A stretch of DNA of 64,000 nt, taken from assembly GCF_000685015.1 (NCBI RefSeq), contig NZ_BAYA01000005.1, forward strand, positions 1-64,000. The letters run 5' to 3'. Below, piece by piece: positions 51,996 to 61,165 of the stretch (positions within the stretch are counted from its first letter, which is position 1; every line of letters begins with the position of its first letter). The stretch is from Paraburkholderia bannensis NBRC 103871 (GTDB taxonomy: Bacteria; Pseudomonadota; Gammaproteobacteria; Burkholderiales; Burkholderiaceae). A program made the position numbers and the translations under genes. Under the pieces are notes generated by a model. It saw only the letters and a program-made list of their open reading frames with translations. It was not told the origin of the DNA and did not search any database.

Positions 51996-52910
51996 ATGCT
52001 GGACATTCGCCAGTTGCACTATTTCGTGGCGGTCGCCGAAGAAGAACACGTCGGCCGCGCCGCCGAACGGCTGCATATTTCGCAGTCGCCGTTGAGCCGC
52101 CAGATTGCCCAGCTCGAAGAAAATCTCGGCCTGACCCTGTTCGAGCGCTCGCAGCAGCGCATTCGTCTGACGAGAGACGGGCGCACGTTTCTCGCTGAAA
52201 CGCAGGCCTTTCTCACGCATGCGAAGCGCCTGGAATCGCTCGCGCGGCGGCTGGGGCGCGGCGACGAAGGCGGCCTTTGCATCGGCTACCTGGAAAACGC
52301 CATGCATTCGGGCGTGCTGCCCCACGCGTTGCGCCAGCTTCGCGCGGAACGTCCCGACACGCACATCGCGCTCTACAACCATCAGTCCGCCGACCAGCTC
52401 ACGGGCCTGCGGCAGCGCAGCCTGGACATCGCGCTCGTGGCCGAGCCGCCGCCCGCCGACGACCCCGACCTGCTGGCCGCCCAGGTGCTCGACGATCCCA
52501 TGCTGATCGCGATGCCCGAGGATCACCCGCTCGCCAAAGCGGCGAAGGTCACGCCCGACGATCTGGCCGCGCAGAAATGGATTGGGGTGATGCGCACGGA
52601 AGGCGCGCTGCGCCACGACAACTTCATAGCGGCCTGCGCCAAGGCGGGATTCACGCCCGATATCGCGCTGGAGGCCACCGAGCCGCTGGCCGCATTGGGA
52701 CTCGTCGCTGCGGGACTGGGGCTGACGATGGTGCAGCAAAGCCTGCGCCATCAGGCGCCAGCGGGCGTCGTGCTGCGCGAGCTGTCGTGGTTCAGCTATC
52801 GCACGGCGCTCTGGGCCGCGTGGCACCGGGTCAACCTGCGGCCGCTGGTGGAGCACTTCCGCAAGGTGCTGTTGCAGTCGAGCACGCCGATAATTAATTC
52901 GGCGACCTGA
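51996..52910 (+). CDS. LysR-family regulator (divergent to aldo-keto reductase)
   Basis: A 304-residue LysR protein. The N-terminus MLDIRQLHYFVAVAEEEHVGRAAERLHISQSPLSRQIAQLEENLG is the usual helix-turn-helix of the CatM/BenM-like branch. A substrate-binding domain follows (about 90-295). The ribosome site CGGAGG precedes the ATG. Given its position, the AKR-SRPBCC genes are the likely targets. Confidence 0.92.
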   Translation: MLDIRQLHYFVAVAEEEHVGRAAERLHISQSPLSRQIAQLEENLGLTLFERSQQRIRLTRDGRTFLAETQAFLTHAKRLESLARRLGRGDEGGLCIGYLENAMHSGVLPHALRQLRAERPDTHIALYNHQSADQLTGLRQRSLDIALVAEPPPADDPDLLAAQVLDDPMLIAMPEDHPLAKAAKVTPDDLAAQKWIGVMRTEGALRHDNFIAACAKAGFTPDIALEATEPLAALGLVAAGLGLTMVQQSLRHQAPAGVVLRELSWFSYRTALWAAWHRVNLRPLVEHFRKVLLQSSTPIINSAT

Positions 52911-53037
52911 TTATTTACCGTGCAATGGACAGCATGCCTGACCCGTCGAACGCGGCCAATTCCTTACCCGCCGTGTAAGACCGTAACAAAATCGTCGCAA
53001 TAACACAGTAAAGTGTCGGCCATTTTACGCATCGACC

Positions 53038-53955
53038 ATGCTCGCTTCGTTACTGGCCGCATTTTACGAGACCGTCCGGCAAGGCAGCATCACGGCCGCC
53101 GCACGGCGTCTCGACGTCAGCCAGCCCACCGTCACCTCGCGCATCCAGCAGCTCGAAAAGCACTATGGCGTCGAGCTGTTCTTCCGGCGCGGCAGCCGGC
53201 TCGACCTCACGCAGACCGGCGCGACGATCATGCCGCTCATCGACCGGATGATGCAGACCGAGCACGACATCGATTTCGCGCTGCGCAACGAGCGCGAACT
53301 CTTTGCGGGCAGCTTCCGGCTGGGCGCGACGGGCCCGTACTACATTCTCCCGACCATCGCCGCGTTTCGCCGCCGCTATCCGCAGGTGCAGCTCGGCATC
53401 GAGATCGACAACTCGCAGGGCGTGCTCGATGCGCTGATGGAGTTTCGCGTCGACGTGGCCGTGTCGTCGAACGCCGTGGACGACCCGAACCTCGTATGCC
53501 ACCGGATCGCGGACGACAAGCTTGTGCTCGTCGTGGCGCCCGGCCATCGGCTGGCGGGCAAGGGGCCGGTCGAACTGGGAGTGCTCAAGACCGAAACGCT
53601 GCTGCTGCGCGAACCCGGTTCGCGCACGCGCGACGCCACGGAAGCGGCGCTGGCGCGCGACGCCATCGAACCCGCGTCGCTCATCGAGATCGGCGGGCGC
53701 GAGGCAATCTGCGAAGCGATCCGTCATGGACTCGGTTGTGCGCTCATGCCATCGGGCGAGGTGCCGCGCGGCGCGTCGCTGGTCGCGGTGCCGATCGCAC
53801 CCGATGGCCCGGTGGTTCACGAGTATCTCTACCATCTGCGCAGCCGCGCGAACACGCGCATGATCGTCGCGTTCATGGCGACGCTCAATGACACGCTGAA
53901 CCCGCCACTGAACGGGACGCACGCGCCCACCCAAAAAATGCCGATACGCCTATAG
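53038..53955 (+). CDS. LysR-family regulator (CysB/PhnR-like)
   Basis: A 305-residue LysR protein. The helix-turn-helix covers LAAFYETVRQGSITAAARRLDVSQPTVTSRIQQLEKHYG, and the effector domain includes LGATGPYYILPTIAAFRRRYPQVQ. The gene precedes exported phosphoesterase genes on the same strand, 99 bp before the first. It might regulate them, since relatives act in phosphonate use, but the link is only positional. Confidence 0.9.
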   Translation: MLASLLAAFYETVRQGSITAAARRLDVSQPTVTSRIQQLEKHYGVELFFRRGSRLDLTQTGATIMPLIDRMMQTEHDIDFALRNERELFAGSFRLGATGPYYILPTIAAFRRRYPQVQLGIEIDNSQGVLDALMEFRVDVAVSSNAVDDPNLVCHRIADDKLVLVVAPGHRLAGKGPVELGVLKTETLLLREPGSRTRDATEAALARDAIEPASLIEIGGREAICEAIRHGLGCALMPSGEVPRGASLVAVPIAPDGPVVHEYLYHLRSRANTRMIVAFMATLNDTLNPPLNGTHAPTQKMPIRL

Positions 53956-53984
53956 GTAATCTTGCGTAAAACGAAATAAGCCCG

Positions 53985-54003
53985 TCTTACCGGCTTCGTA
54001 AGA
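53985..54003 (+). other. Inverted repeat before the lipoprotein phosphoesterase gene
   Basis: TCTTAC (53985-53990) and GTAAGA (53998-54003) form a short hairpin or dyad 51 bp before the start codon at 54055. It may be an operator or a weak terminator for the LysR gene. Confidence 0.3.
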
Positions 54004-54054
54004 TTTCCTGCACTCGCCGGACTGTCCGGCGATACGAACAGCAGGGGACAAACG

Positions 54055-56187
54055 ATGACAAGGCAGGCAGCCACGAAGGCAGCTACGAAGGCAGCCATAG
54101 CGGCAGGCGTGCAGGCGCTGTGCGCGCTCGCGCTCGCTGGCGCACTCGCGGGATGCGGTGGCGAGACGACGCACGCGTCGGGCGCATCGGGCTCGTCGGG
54201 CGCGGCGAACAACGCTGCGGGCAGCACCGGCTCGGGCGCGGGCACCAGCACTGGCACCGGCAGCACCACGCCGGTCAACAAGATGCTCGTGATCGAACTG
54301 GACGGCGTGACGTACAACGCGCTCACCACGGCGATTGCAGCGGGCAAGCTGCCGAACCTTGCAAAGCTCAACTTCGCGCCCGCCTACAGCGGCGGCGTGA
54401 ACAGCACCCTGAGCCAGCAGCCGAATCTCGATACGCCCGGCTGGGCAACCCTTGTGACCGGCACGTGGGCCGATCGCCACCAGATCAATTCCGATGCTGC
54501 CGGGCAGGCATTGCACGCGCCAACCGTGTTCTCGATGCTCAAATCGGCGGGTGCGGGCACGCTCGGCGCGGCGCTCGATTCGCCGGGCTTTGCCGCGATC
54601 CTCGCCGCCGATCAGAACGCGGGTTACCTCGACAGCGTCGTCAATTGCGCGTCCGTGGACAGCTGCGTGACGAAGCAAGGCCTGAGCATGATCGACAACG
54701 GCTATTCGCTCGTCGTCGCGCAATATCATTCGGCGCAGGACGCGGCCCTGAACTGGGGCCTCAATTCGTCGAATTACGCGAGCACGCTCACGCAACTCGA
54801 CAACGCCGTGGGCTCGCTGGTTGCAGAGACCGCCAAACGCAGCGGCGAAAACTGGCTCGTGATGGTCAGCGCGAGCCACGGCCTGAACGCGGCAGGCGGC
54901 ACGGACGGCCTGCCGCTCGCAGCCGAATCCACGAGCTTTATCGGCATCAATACGCAGAGCAACGGCCGCCAGGGCAGCAGCGCCGCGCCCACTTCGCTCG
55001 CCGACCTCTATACGCGTGCGAGCATCGCCGATATCGCGCCCACGCTGCTCGCGTGGCAAGGCGCGCTGCCGTCTGCCGCGACGTATGCGCTCGACGGCGG
55101 CGAGCTGACGGGACAGCAGCCGGTCTCGCAACTGAGCGGCGTGACGGGCAGCGACAACGCCAGCACCGTGCTCACGTGGGCCGCGCCCACGGCCGGTGCG
55201 ATCACCGTGCTGCGCGACGGCCAGCAGATCGCCAGCCTGCCCGCAGGCACGACGACCTATACGGACAGCAACCTCGGCGTGAGCACGACGGGCGCCTATA
55301 CCTTCAATTACGCGGTTGCAGCGGGCGCAGCGCCAGTTTCGTCGCTGATTCGCGTGGCCTATGTAGCCCCGCCGCCGCCCCCGCCTCCGCCGCCCGCGCT
55401 CGCCACCACGCTGACGAACGGGCTGTCGACGTATTACCCGTTCGGCGCGCTGCCTGCCGTCGACAAGATGAGCGCCAGCACGCTGGCCGCGTGGGCCTCG
55501 GACGCGGACGGCGGCTCGCTCACGGCCGATCCGTTCGGCGGCAAGGGTCTCAAGATCGATACGAGCATCGTCGATACGAACGGCTTCGACGGCTATCGCC
55601 TCCAGCAGACCAACGACGTGACTAAGCAGACGCAATTCACGCTGGGCTTCTGGTTCATGACGTCGTGCCAGAACCTCACGGGCAACGGCACGCCGGTGCT
55701 GTCGAACAAGAACTACTACTCGGGCGGCAATGCGGGTATCGCCATCGGCCTGTTCCCGGGATCGACCACGAGCTGCAACGTGCGCTTCAACGTGGGCGAT
55801 GGTAGTACCCGCAACGACATGAATTCGGCGACCGTCACGGCCAACAAGTGGGCCTATGTCGCGCTGAGCATCGACACGAGCGGCAAGACGATGACGGGCT
55901 ATGTGTTCGACCCGGTGCTGGGCGAACAGAAGTACACCGCGTCGCTTACGGTGAATGTCGCGAAGCTGCCGGGTCTGGGCTCCTTCGGCTTGAACGAGGA
56001 CGGCACGGGCCAGTACTACATGAACGCCTGCAAGGACACGCCGCCCTATACGGCCGGCAAATGCGCGGCGACGCCGCCCGATGTGCAGTCGTTCGGCGAC
56101 CTCGCGTTCTGGAAGCGCACCGTGACGGAAGCCGAATTGCAGACTGTCTACGGTTCGGGCAAGCCGCTGTCCACGCTGTTGCCTTGA
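54055..56187 (+). CDS. Lipoprotein with alkaline-phosphatase-superfamily domain and C-terminal LamG domain
   Basis: A 710-residue exported protein. A lipoprotein signal with lipobox LAGC places acylated Cys34. After a Gly/Ser/Thr-rich linker comes a type I phosphodiesterase/nucleotide pyrophosphatase-like domain (about 75-350): ELDGVTYNAL, a likely nucleophile Thr in DTPGWATLVTG, SASHGLNAAGG and SIADIAPTLLAW. A fibronectin-like stretch (about 360-440), a run of nine prolines (about 443-451) and a LamG/concanavalin-like domain (about 465-705; two Cys pairs) follow. It probably acts at the outer membrane on a phosphate ester attached to glycans or surfaces. The substrate is unknown. Confidence 0.85.
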   Translation: MTRQAATKAATKAAIAAGVQALCALALAGALAGCGGETTHASGASGSSGAANNAAGSTGSGAGTSTGTGSTTPVNKMLVIELDGVTYNALTTAIAAGKLPNLAKLNFAPAYSGGVNSTLSQQPNLDTPGWATLVTGTWADRHQINSDAAGQALHAPTVFSMLKSAGAGTLGAALDSPGFAAILAADQNAGYLDSVVNCASVDSCVTKQGLSMIDNGYSLVVAQYHSAQDAALNWGLNSSNYASTLTQLDNAVGSLVAETAKRSGENWLVMVSASHGLNAAGGTDGLPLAAESTSFIGINTQSNGRQGSSAAPTSLADLYTRASIADIAPTLLAWQGALPSAATYALDGGELTGQQPVSQLSGVTGSDNASTVLTWAAPTAGAITVLRDGQQIASLPAGTTTYTDSNLGVSTTGAYTFNYAVAAGAAPVSSLIRVAYVAPPPPPPPPPALATTLTNGLSTYYPFGALPAVDKMSASTLAAWASDADGGSLTADPFGGKGLKIDTSIVDTNGFDGYRLQQTNDVTKQTQFTLGFWFMTSCQNLTGNGTPVLSNKNYYSGGNAGIAIGLFPGSTTSCNVRFNVGDGSTRNDMNSATVTANKWAYVALSIDTSGKTMTGYVFDPVLGEQKYTASLTVNVAKLPGLGSFGLNEDGTGQYYMNACKDTPPYTAGKCAATPPDVQSFGDLAFWKRTVTEAELQTVYGSGKPLSTLLP

Positions 56188-56213
56188 ACGATATTGCCCG
56201 GAGATATTCGACG

Positions 56214-56483
56214 ATGAATCACGCTTTCATGCCTCAAGGCATTCGCTTCGGCGCGGCGGCGCTTCTTGCAACCGCCCTTGCTGTGTCGCTGGCCGCTTGC
56301 GGCGACGGCTCGAACAGCAACGCATCGGGTGCGGGCGCAACGGCCAATACCGCCGCAGCCGGTGCGGGCGGCGCAAGCGCGCCGGTCGCGATCGTCGCAG
56401 CGCCTGCCTCCGGCAGTTGCGCGGCGTCGGGCGTCGCCGCCTCGCAGCCCCTGCTCAACACGCAACTGGACTGCGCGCCCTGA
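56214..56483 (+). CDS. Small putative lipoprotein
   Basis: An 89-residue protein with an export signal and lipobox SLAAC (Cys29), then an Ala/Gly/Ser-rich low-complexity chain and two further Cys (SGSCAAS, LDCAP). No domain is recognised. It lies 26 bp after the phosphodiesterase lipoprotein gene with GGAGA before the ATG, and before phospholipase C. It may be a partner lipoprotein of the exported enzymes. Confidence 0.65.
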   Translation: MNHAFMPQGIRFGAAALLATALAVSLAACGDGSNSNASGAGATANTAAAGAGGASAPVAIVAAPASGSCAASGVAASQPLLNTQLDCAP

Positions 56484-56676
56484 TCGAGGCGGGCCGCGCG
56501 AATCGCCCTTGAAACAAGGGCCGCGCGGCTCGCTTCCGGCAGACGCAACTGAACGCACTCGAACGCGACCGAACGCACCCAGACGCACCCCAGCGAATAC
56601 ACCGTCAACGCGCGCGCTGGCTCGCCGGTCGCGCCTGCCTGCGCGCGCGCCATCACCGAAAAAAACACTGCCCATC

Positions 56677-58812
56677 ATGACTTCAATGGATCGCCGTCAC
56701 TTCCTGCGCGCCGCCGCGGGCGCGTCGCTCAGCCTGTTTCCGCCTGCGATCCGGCGTGCGCTCGCGATTCCCGCGAACAACACGACCGGCACGATCAACG
56801 ACGTGCAGCACGTCGTGATCTTCATGCAGGAAAACCGCTCGTTCGACCATTACTTCGGCACGCTGCCCGGCGTGCGCGGTTTCGCCGACCGCTTCACGAT
56901 CCCGCAGCCCAATGGCGCGAATGTCTGGCAGCAAAGCGACGGCAGCCGCACCGTGCTGCCCTTCCACCTGGACAGCACGAAGGGCAACGCGCTGCTCGCG
57001 GGCGGCGCGCATTCGTGGAGCGATTCGCATAGCGCGTGGGACAACGGCCGCATGACGCAATGGCCGAAGTCGAAAGGCGATGTGTCGATGGGCTACCTGC
57101 AGTCCGCCGACCTGCCGTTTCATTTCGCGCTGGCCAATGCCTTCACGATCTGCGACGCGTACCACTGCTCGCTGCACGGCGGCACGAACTCGAACCGCAT
57201 CTTCATGTGGACAGGCACCAACGGCCCGACCGGCTCGAACTACGCCGTGGTGAACAACAACGGCTGGGACGGCCTGGGTGCATCGGCAACGGGCCTCACG
57301 TGGACGACGTACGCCGAGCGCCTGCAAGCCGCCAATGTGAGCTGGAAGGTCTACGAAAACCAGCCGGACAACTACACCGACAACCCGCTTGCGGGTTTCG
57401 CCACCTTCCGCAAGGTCAACGAGACCGTGCCCGGTTCGCCGAACGCGCCCTATACGGCGGCGATGGAGGCGCTCTCGCCGCTTTATAAGGGCATCGGCAA
57501 CACCATGCCCGACGGCGGCTTCCTGCAGGCGCTGCGCGACGATATCGCCGCCGGGCAACTGCCGCAGGTGAGCTGGATCGTCTCGCCGCAAGCCTATTGC
57601 GAGCATCCCGGCGCGTCCACGCCGGGCCAGGGCGCGTACTACCTGCAATTGCTGCTCGACGCGCTGACCGCGAATCCGGACGTGTGGAGCAAGACCGTGC
57701 TCATCGTGAACTACGACGAGAACGACTGCTTCTTCGACCACATGCCGCCGCCCGACGCGCCCTCGCCCAACGGCGACGGCACCTATGCAGGCAAGTCCAC
57801 GGTCACGACGCAGTACGAATACTTCACGGTGCCGAACCCGCCTGGCGATTCGTCGCCGCTCAAGCCCGACGGCCTGCCGTACGGCCCGGGCCCGCGCGTG
57901 CCGATGTTCGTGATCTCGCCGTGGAGCACGGGCGGCTACGTCAATTCGCAGGTGTTCGACCATACGTCGGTGCTGCGTTTTCTCGAAGCGCGCTTTGGCG
58001 TGAGCGAGCCGAACATCAGCCCGTGGCGGCGCACCGTGTTCGGCGACCTGACCTCGTGCTTCAACTTCGCGACGCCGAACGACGCCACGCCCGCCGCCAT
58101 CGCCGCGCCGACCAAGGCCGCCGCCGATGCGCAAAGCGCCCAGCAAAGCGCACTTGGCGCGGTGCCGGTGCCGTCGGTCGCCACGCAGTCGATGCCGCAA
58201 CAGGCGCTGGTGCTGCGTCCCTCGCGCGCGCTGCCCTATCACCTGCACACGAGCGCGAACGTCGATACGCAGAACGGCGCCGTGTGGCTCGTGTTCAGCA
58301 ATACCGGCAGCGCGGGTGCCGTGTTCCATGTCTACGACCAGTTGCACCTGGATCGCGCGCCGCGCCGCTACACCGTGGAAGCGGGCAAGGAACTGTCGGA
58401 TATCTGGACGCCCGCCACCACGGACAGCGGCGCATACAGCCTCTGGGTGCTGGGCCCCAATGGTTTCCATCGCGAGTTCACCGGCAACATCGTTGCGGCC
58501 GCAACGGGCCCGAAGCCCGAAGTGCGCGTGTGCTACGACGAAACCAATAACGCCGTGTACCTGACCATCATGAACACGGGCACGTCCACGACAAGCGTCA
58601 CGGTCACGAGCAACGCCTATCGCACGGACGGCCCCTGGGCCTATAGCGTGCCCGCCGGCATGCAGGTCGAGCCGTACTGGTCGCTCACGGCGTCGAACGG
58701 CTGGTACGACTTCACGCTCGCAGCGGAAAACGGCGTGACGCGCCGCTTCGCGGGGCGCGTCGAAACCGGCAAGGACAGCGTCAGCGACCCGGCGATGGGC
58801 GCGGCAAGCTGA
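56677..58812 (+). CDS. plcN: Phospholipase C, phosphocholine-specific type, Tat-exported
   Basis: A protein of 711 residues. The N-terminus MTSMDRRHFLRAAAG is a twin-arginine signal. The phosphoesterase domain (PF04185-like) shows IFMQENRSFDHYFGTLPGVRGF, the EHPGASTPGQGA loop and NYDENDCFFDHMPPPD. Two repeated C-terminal beta domains (about 520-700), typical of Pseudomonas/Burkholderia PLCs, follow. It cleaves phosphatidylcholine or sphingomyelin outside the inner membrane. Open frame upstream of 56677 is not used: it has no signal and overlaps the lipoprotein gene. The gene symbol is a best guess among PLC homologues. Confidence 0.9.
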   Translation: MTSMDRRHFLRAAAGASLSLFPPAIRRALAIPANNTTGTINDVQHVVIFMQENRSFDHYFGTLPGVRGFADRFTIPQPNGANVWQQSDGSRTVLPFHLDSTKGNALLAGGAHSWSDSHSAWDNGRMTQWPKSKGDVSMGYLQSADLPFHFALANAFTICDAYHCSLHGGTNSNRIFMWTGTNGPTGSNYAVVNNNGWDGLGASATGLTWTTYAERLQAANVSWKVYENQPDNYTDNPLAGFATFRKVNETVPGSPNAPYTAAMEALSPLYKGIGNTMPDGGFLQALRDDIAAGQLPQVSWIVSPQAYCEHPGASTPGQGAYYLQLLLDALTANPDVWSKTVLIVNYDENDCFFDHMPPPDAPSPNGDGTYAGKSTVTTQYEYFTVPNPPGDSSPLKPDGLPYGPGPRVPMFVISPWSTGGYVNSQVFDHTSVLRFLEARFGVSEPNISPWRRTVFGDLTSCFNFATPNDATPAAIAAPTKAAADAQSAQQSALGAVPVPSVATQSMPQQALVLRPSRALPYHLHTSANVDTQNGAVWLVFSNTGSAGAVFHVYDQLHLDRAPRRYTVEAGKELSDIWTPATTDSGAYSLWVLGPNGFHREFTGNIVAAATGPKPEVRVCYDETNNAVYLTIMNTGTSTTSVTVTSNAYRTDGPWAYSVPAGMQVEPYWSLTASNGWYDFTLAAENGVTRRFAGRVETGKDSVSDPAMGAAS

Positions 58813-58876
58813 TCGAAACACCCCATAAAAAAGCCACTTTTTTTAATTCAACCACCGTCACACGACAACACAACAG

Positions 58877-60049
58877 ATGAACACGCTTCGACTTTCCGTC
58901 CTCTCCATCGCCCTGCTGGGCGTGAGCACCGCTGCCTTCGCGGCGGACAGCGTCACGCTCTACGGCGTCATCGACACGTCGATCCAGTACGTGAGCCACG
59001 CCAACTCGCAGGGCGACCATCGCTGGGGCATGGCCGACAGCAACCTGTCGGGCAGCCGCTGGGGCCTCAAGGGCGCAGAAGACCTGGGCGGCGGCCTCAA
59101 GGCGATTTTCCAGCTGGAAAGCGGCTTCAATCCGAATAGCGGCGGCTTCCACCAGGGCGGCCGCATGTTCGGCCGCCAGGCGTTCGTGGGCCTGTCCGGC
59201 GACCAGTGGGGCACGGTGACGCTCGGCCGCCAGTACGACCCGCTCGTCGACATGGTGCAGCCGCTCACGGCCGATAACGACTTCAGCAGCATGTTCTCCA
59301 CGCCGGGCGACGTCGACAACAACGACAACAGCTCGCGCACGAACAACGCCGTGAAGTATGTGTCGCCGGTGATGTCGGGCTTCCAGTTCGAAGGCCTTTA
59401 CGCCTTTGGCGGCGTCGCGGGGCAGACCGGCTCGGGCCAGACGTGGTCGGGCGCGGCCACCTACTCGATGGGCCAGTTCAGCGCGGCGGCGGGCTATTTC
59501 TATGCTGCCAACGCAACGTCGAGCGTCAAGCGCACCGGCTGGAGCAGCACGTCGGACGGCACGTTCGACGGCAACTTCGATCCCAACACGCCGATCAACA
59601 ACGGCTATATCACGGCGAAGTCGATCGGCATTGCGTCGGTGGCGGTGCAGTACGTCGTGGGGTCGGTGAAGATGAACCTGCGCTATAGCAATGCGCAATA
59701 TCGTCCGGACGCGCAATCGGCGTTCGGCAGCACGGAGCGCTACAACGTGGGCGGCGCGTATGTCGGCTACCAGGCGACGCCGGCGCTGCTGCTGGGCCTC
59801 GGCTACATCTATACGAAGGCCGATGGCAATACGTCGGCGACGTACCACCAGGTGTCGGCAGGCGCGGACTATTCGCTGTCGAAGCGCACGGACGTCTACC
59901 TGATGGGTGCATGGCAGCACGCGAGCGGCACGCAGGGCAACGGCAAGGGCGGCACGGCCCCGGCAGAAGCGTCGATCGGCTCGTACGGTTACTCGTCGAA
60001 CGACACGGTGCAGGCGATTGCCACCGTGGGTATCCGCCACAAGTTCTGA
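58877..60049 (+). CDS. Gram-negative trimeric porin (OmpC-like, Burkholderiales type)
   Basis: A 390-residue outer-membrane porin. Signal peptide cleaves after AFA; then ADSVTLYGVIDTSIQY, SRWGLKGAEDLGGGLKAIFQLE and the L3-like region GRQYDPLVDMVQPL are family hallmarks. It ends in the beta-signal GIRHKF with terminal Phe. It follows phospholipase C by 64 bp and has its own terminator. The two porins in this part of the window differ in sequence. Confidence 0.94.
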   Translation: MNTLRLSVLSIALLGVSTAAFAADSVTLYGVIDTSIQYVSHANSQGDHRWGMADSNLSGSRWGLKGAEDLGGGLKAIFQLESGFNPNSGGFHQGGRMFGRQAFVGLSGDQWGTVTLGRQYDPLVDMVQPLTADNDFSSMFSTPGDVDNNDNSSRTNNAVKYVSPVMSGFQFEGLYAFGGVAGQTGSGQTWSGAATYSMGQFSAAAGYFYAANATSSVKRTGWSSTSDGTFDGNFDPNTPINNGYITAKSIGIASVAVQYVVGSVKMNLRYSNAQYRPDAQSAFGSTERYNVGGAYVGYQATPALLLGLGYIYTKADGNTSATYHQVSAGADYSLSKRTDVYLMGAWQHASGTQGNGKGGTAPAEASIGSYGYSSNDTVQAIATVGIRHKF

Positions 60050-60100
60050 CCGGCTCGCTGTTTTCAGCGCTGTTTCAGCGCTGTTATCCGGATTGAAAGG

Positions 60101-60129
60101 CCGCGCATCGATGATGCGCGGTTTTTTTT
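60101..60129 (+). terminator. Rho-independent terminator after porin 1
   Basis: CCGCGCATC (60101-60109) pairs with GATGCGCGG (60113-60121) around a 3-nt loop and is followed by eight T. Confidence 0.95.
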
Positions 60130-60149
60130 ATGCGCGCCCGAAACCCGCT

Positions 60150-61064
60150 TCAGCCCGCTCTTTGAGTGCGCTCCACGCACTCGACAAAATACTCAAGCGC
60201 CGCCGTCAGGACGAGATCGCGCCGGTGCATGAGTCCCAGCGTCAGGCGCGGCTCGCGCGCATCGGTCTGCAGCTTCTGCAACGTGCCGTTCCTGAGCTGC
60301 TCCTCCAGCAAGAACGCGGGCCACACGCTCACCGTGCCCGGCTCCTGCGCAAGCTGCGCGTAGAGCCGCTGCGACGTGCATACGTTGACATGCGAAGGCA
60401 TCGGCAGCACCCGCTCCCCGCCCAGCTCGCGCCAGTACGCGGGCAGGCTTTCGCGCGTGTGGTTGTACAGCCAGCGCGCGCGGGCGAGGTTGGCCAGTTG
60501 CGTCTCCTGCGCGAGCGGATCGTCCTTGCGCACGGCCAGCACCTGGGCGGTCTCGCTGAGCGCGATCACGCGATATTCCGCCGTCACGTCGCTGCTGGCG
60601 ACAAAGGCCACGCAAAGATCGAATGAGCCGTCGCGCAACCCGTCGATGATCTGCGTCGGCAGGCATTCGTAGACGTTGAGCCGCACGTCGGGCAAGCGTG
60701 CGCGAAACGCCCGCAGCGCCTCGGGCATCGCAAACGACGACGCGAGCAGCGACACGCCGATGGACAGCGTGCGTTGCGCCCCCGAACGCATCTCCTCAAG
60801 CTCGCGCTCCGCGCTGGCGATTTCCGCGACCACGGCGCGGGCGCGCCGCAGCAGCGTTTCGCCATAGCGCGTGAGGCGCACGCCTGCCCCGCTGCGCTCC
60901 AGCAGTTGCACGCCCAGGCGCGCCTCCAGCTCCTTGATGCTCTTGGTGACGGCGGGCTGGGACACGTTCAGCGCGTGGGCCGCCGCCATGAGCGTGCCGT
61001 GCTCGGCGATGGCCACGAGCATCTGCAACTGCGTCGTCTTGAGCGTGCCGCGTTCCATAAGCAT
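60150..61064 (-). CDS. LysR-family regulator (CbbR/NAC-like)
   Basis: A 304-residue LysR regulator. The helix-turn-helix is TTQLQMLVAIAEHGTLMAAAHALNVSQPAVTKSIKELEARLG, and an effector domain follows with TLSIGVSLLASSFAMP. It is divergent from the amidohydrolase gene with 101 bp between and very likely controls the amidohydrolase, binding protein and possibly porin 2. Confidence 0.92.
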   Translation of the reverse strand: MLMERGTLKTTQLQMLVAIAEHGTLMAAAHALNVSQPAVTKSIKELEARLGVQLLERSGAGVRLTRYGETLLRRARAVVAEIASAERELEEMRSGAQRTLSIGVSLLASSFAMPEALRAFRARLPDVRLNVYECLPTQIIDGLRDGSFDLCVAFVASSDVTAEYRVIALSETAQVLAVRKDDPLAQETQLANLARARWLYNHTRESLPAYWRELGGERVLPMPSHVNVCTSQRLYAQLAQEPGTVSVWPAFLLEEQLRNGTLQKLQTDAREPRLTLGLMHRRDLVLTAALEYFVECVERTQRAG

Positions 61065-61165
61065 TCGCTATATGCATGAGAAATTGGAAATCGGCGTCCG
61101 ACACGCCGCCCCTAGTATGCGAGCTCCGGCACAACCGAAGGCCGGAAGTATACAAGGAGGCGACA

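Noticed and set aside
58827..58844. A6G/CT7 inverted repeat after phospholipase C as a terminator
   Set aside because: The stem is almost only A-T pairs and would be weak, so I do not annotate it.
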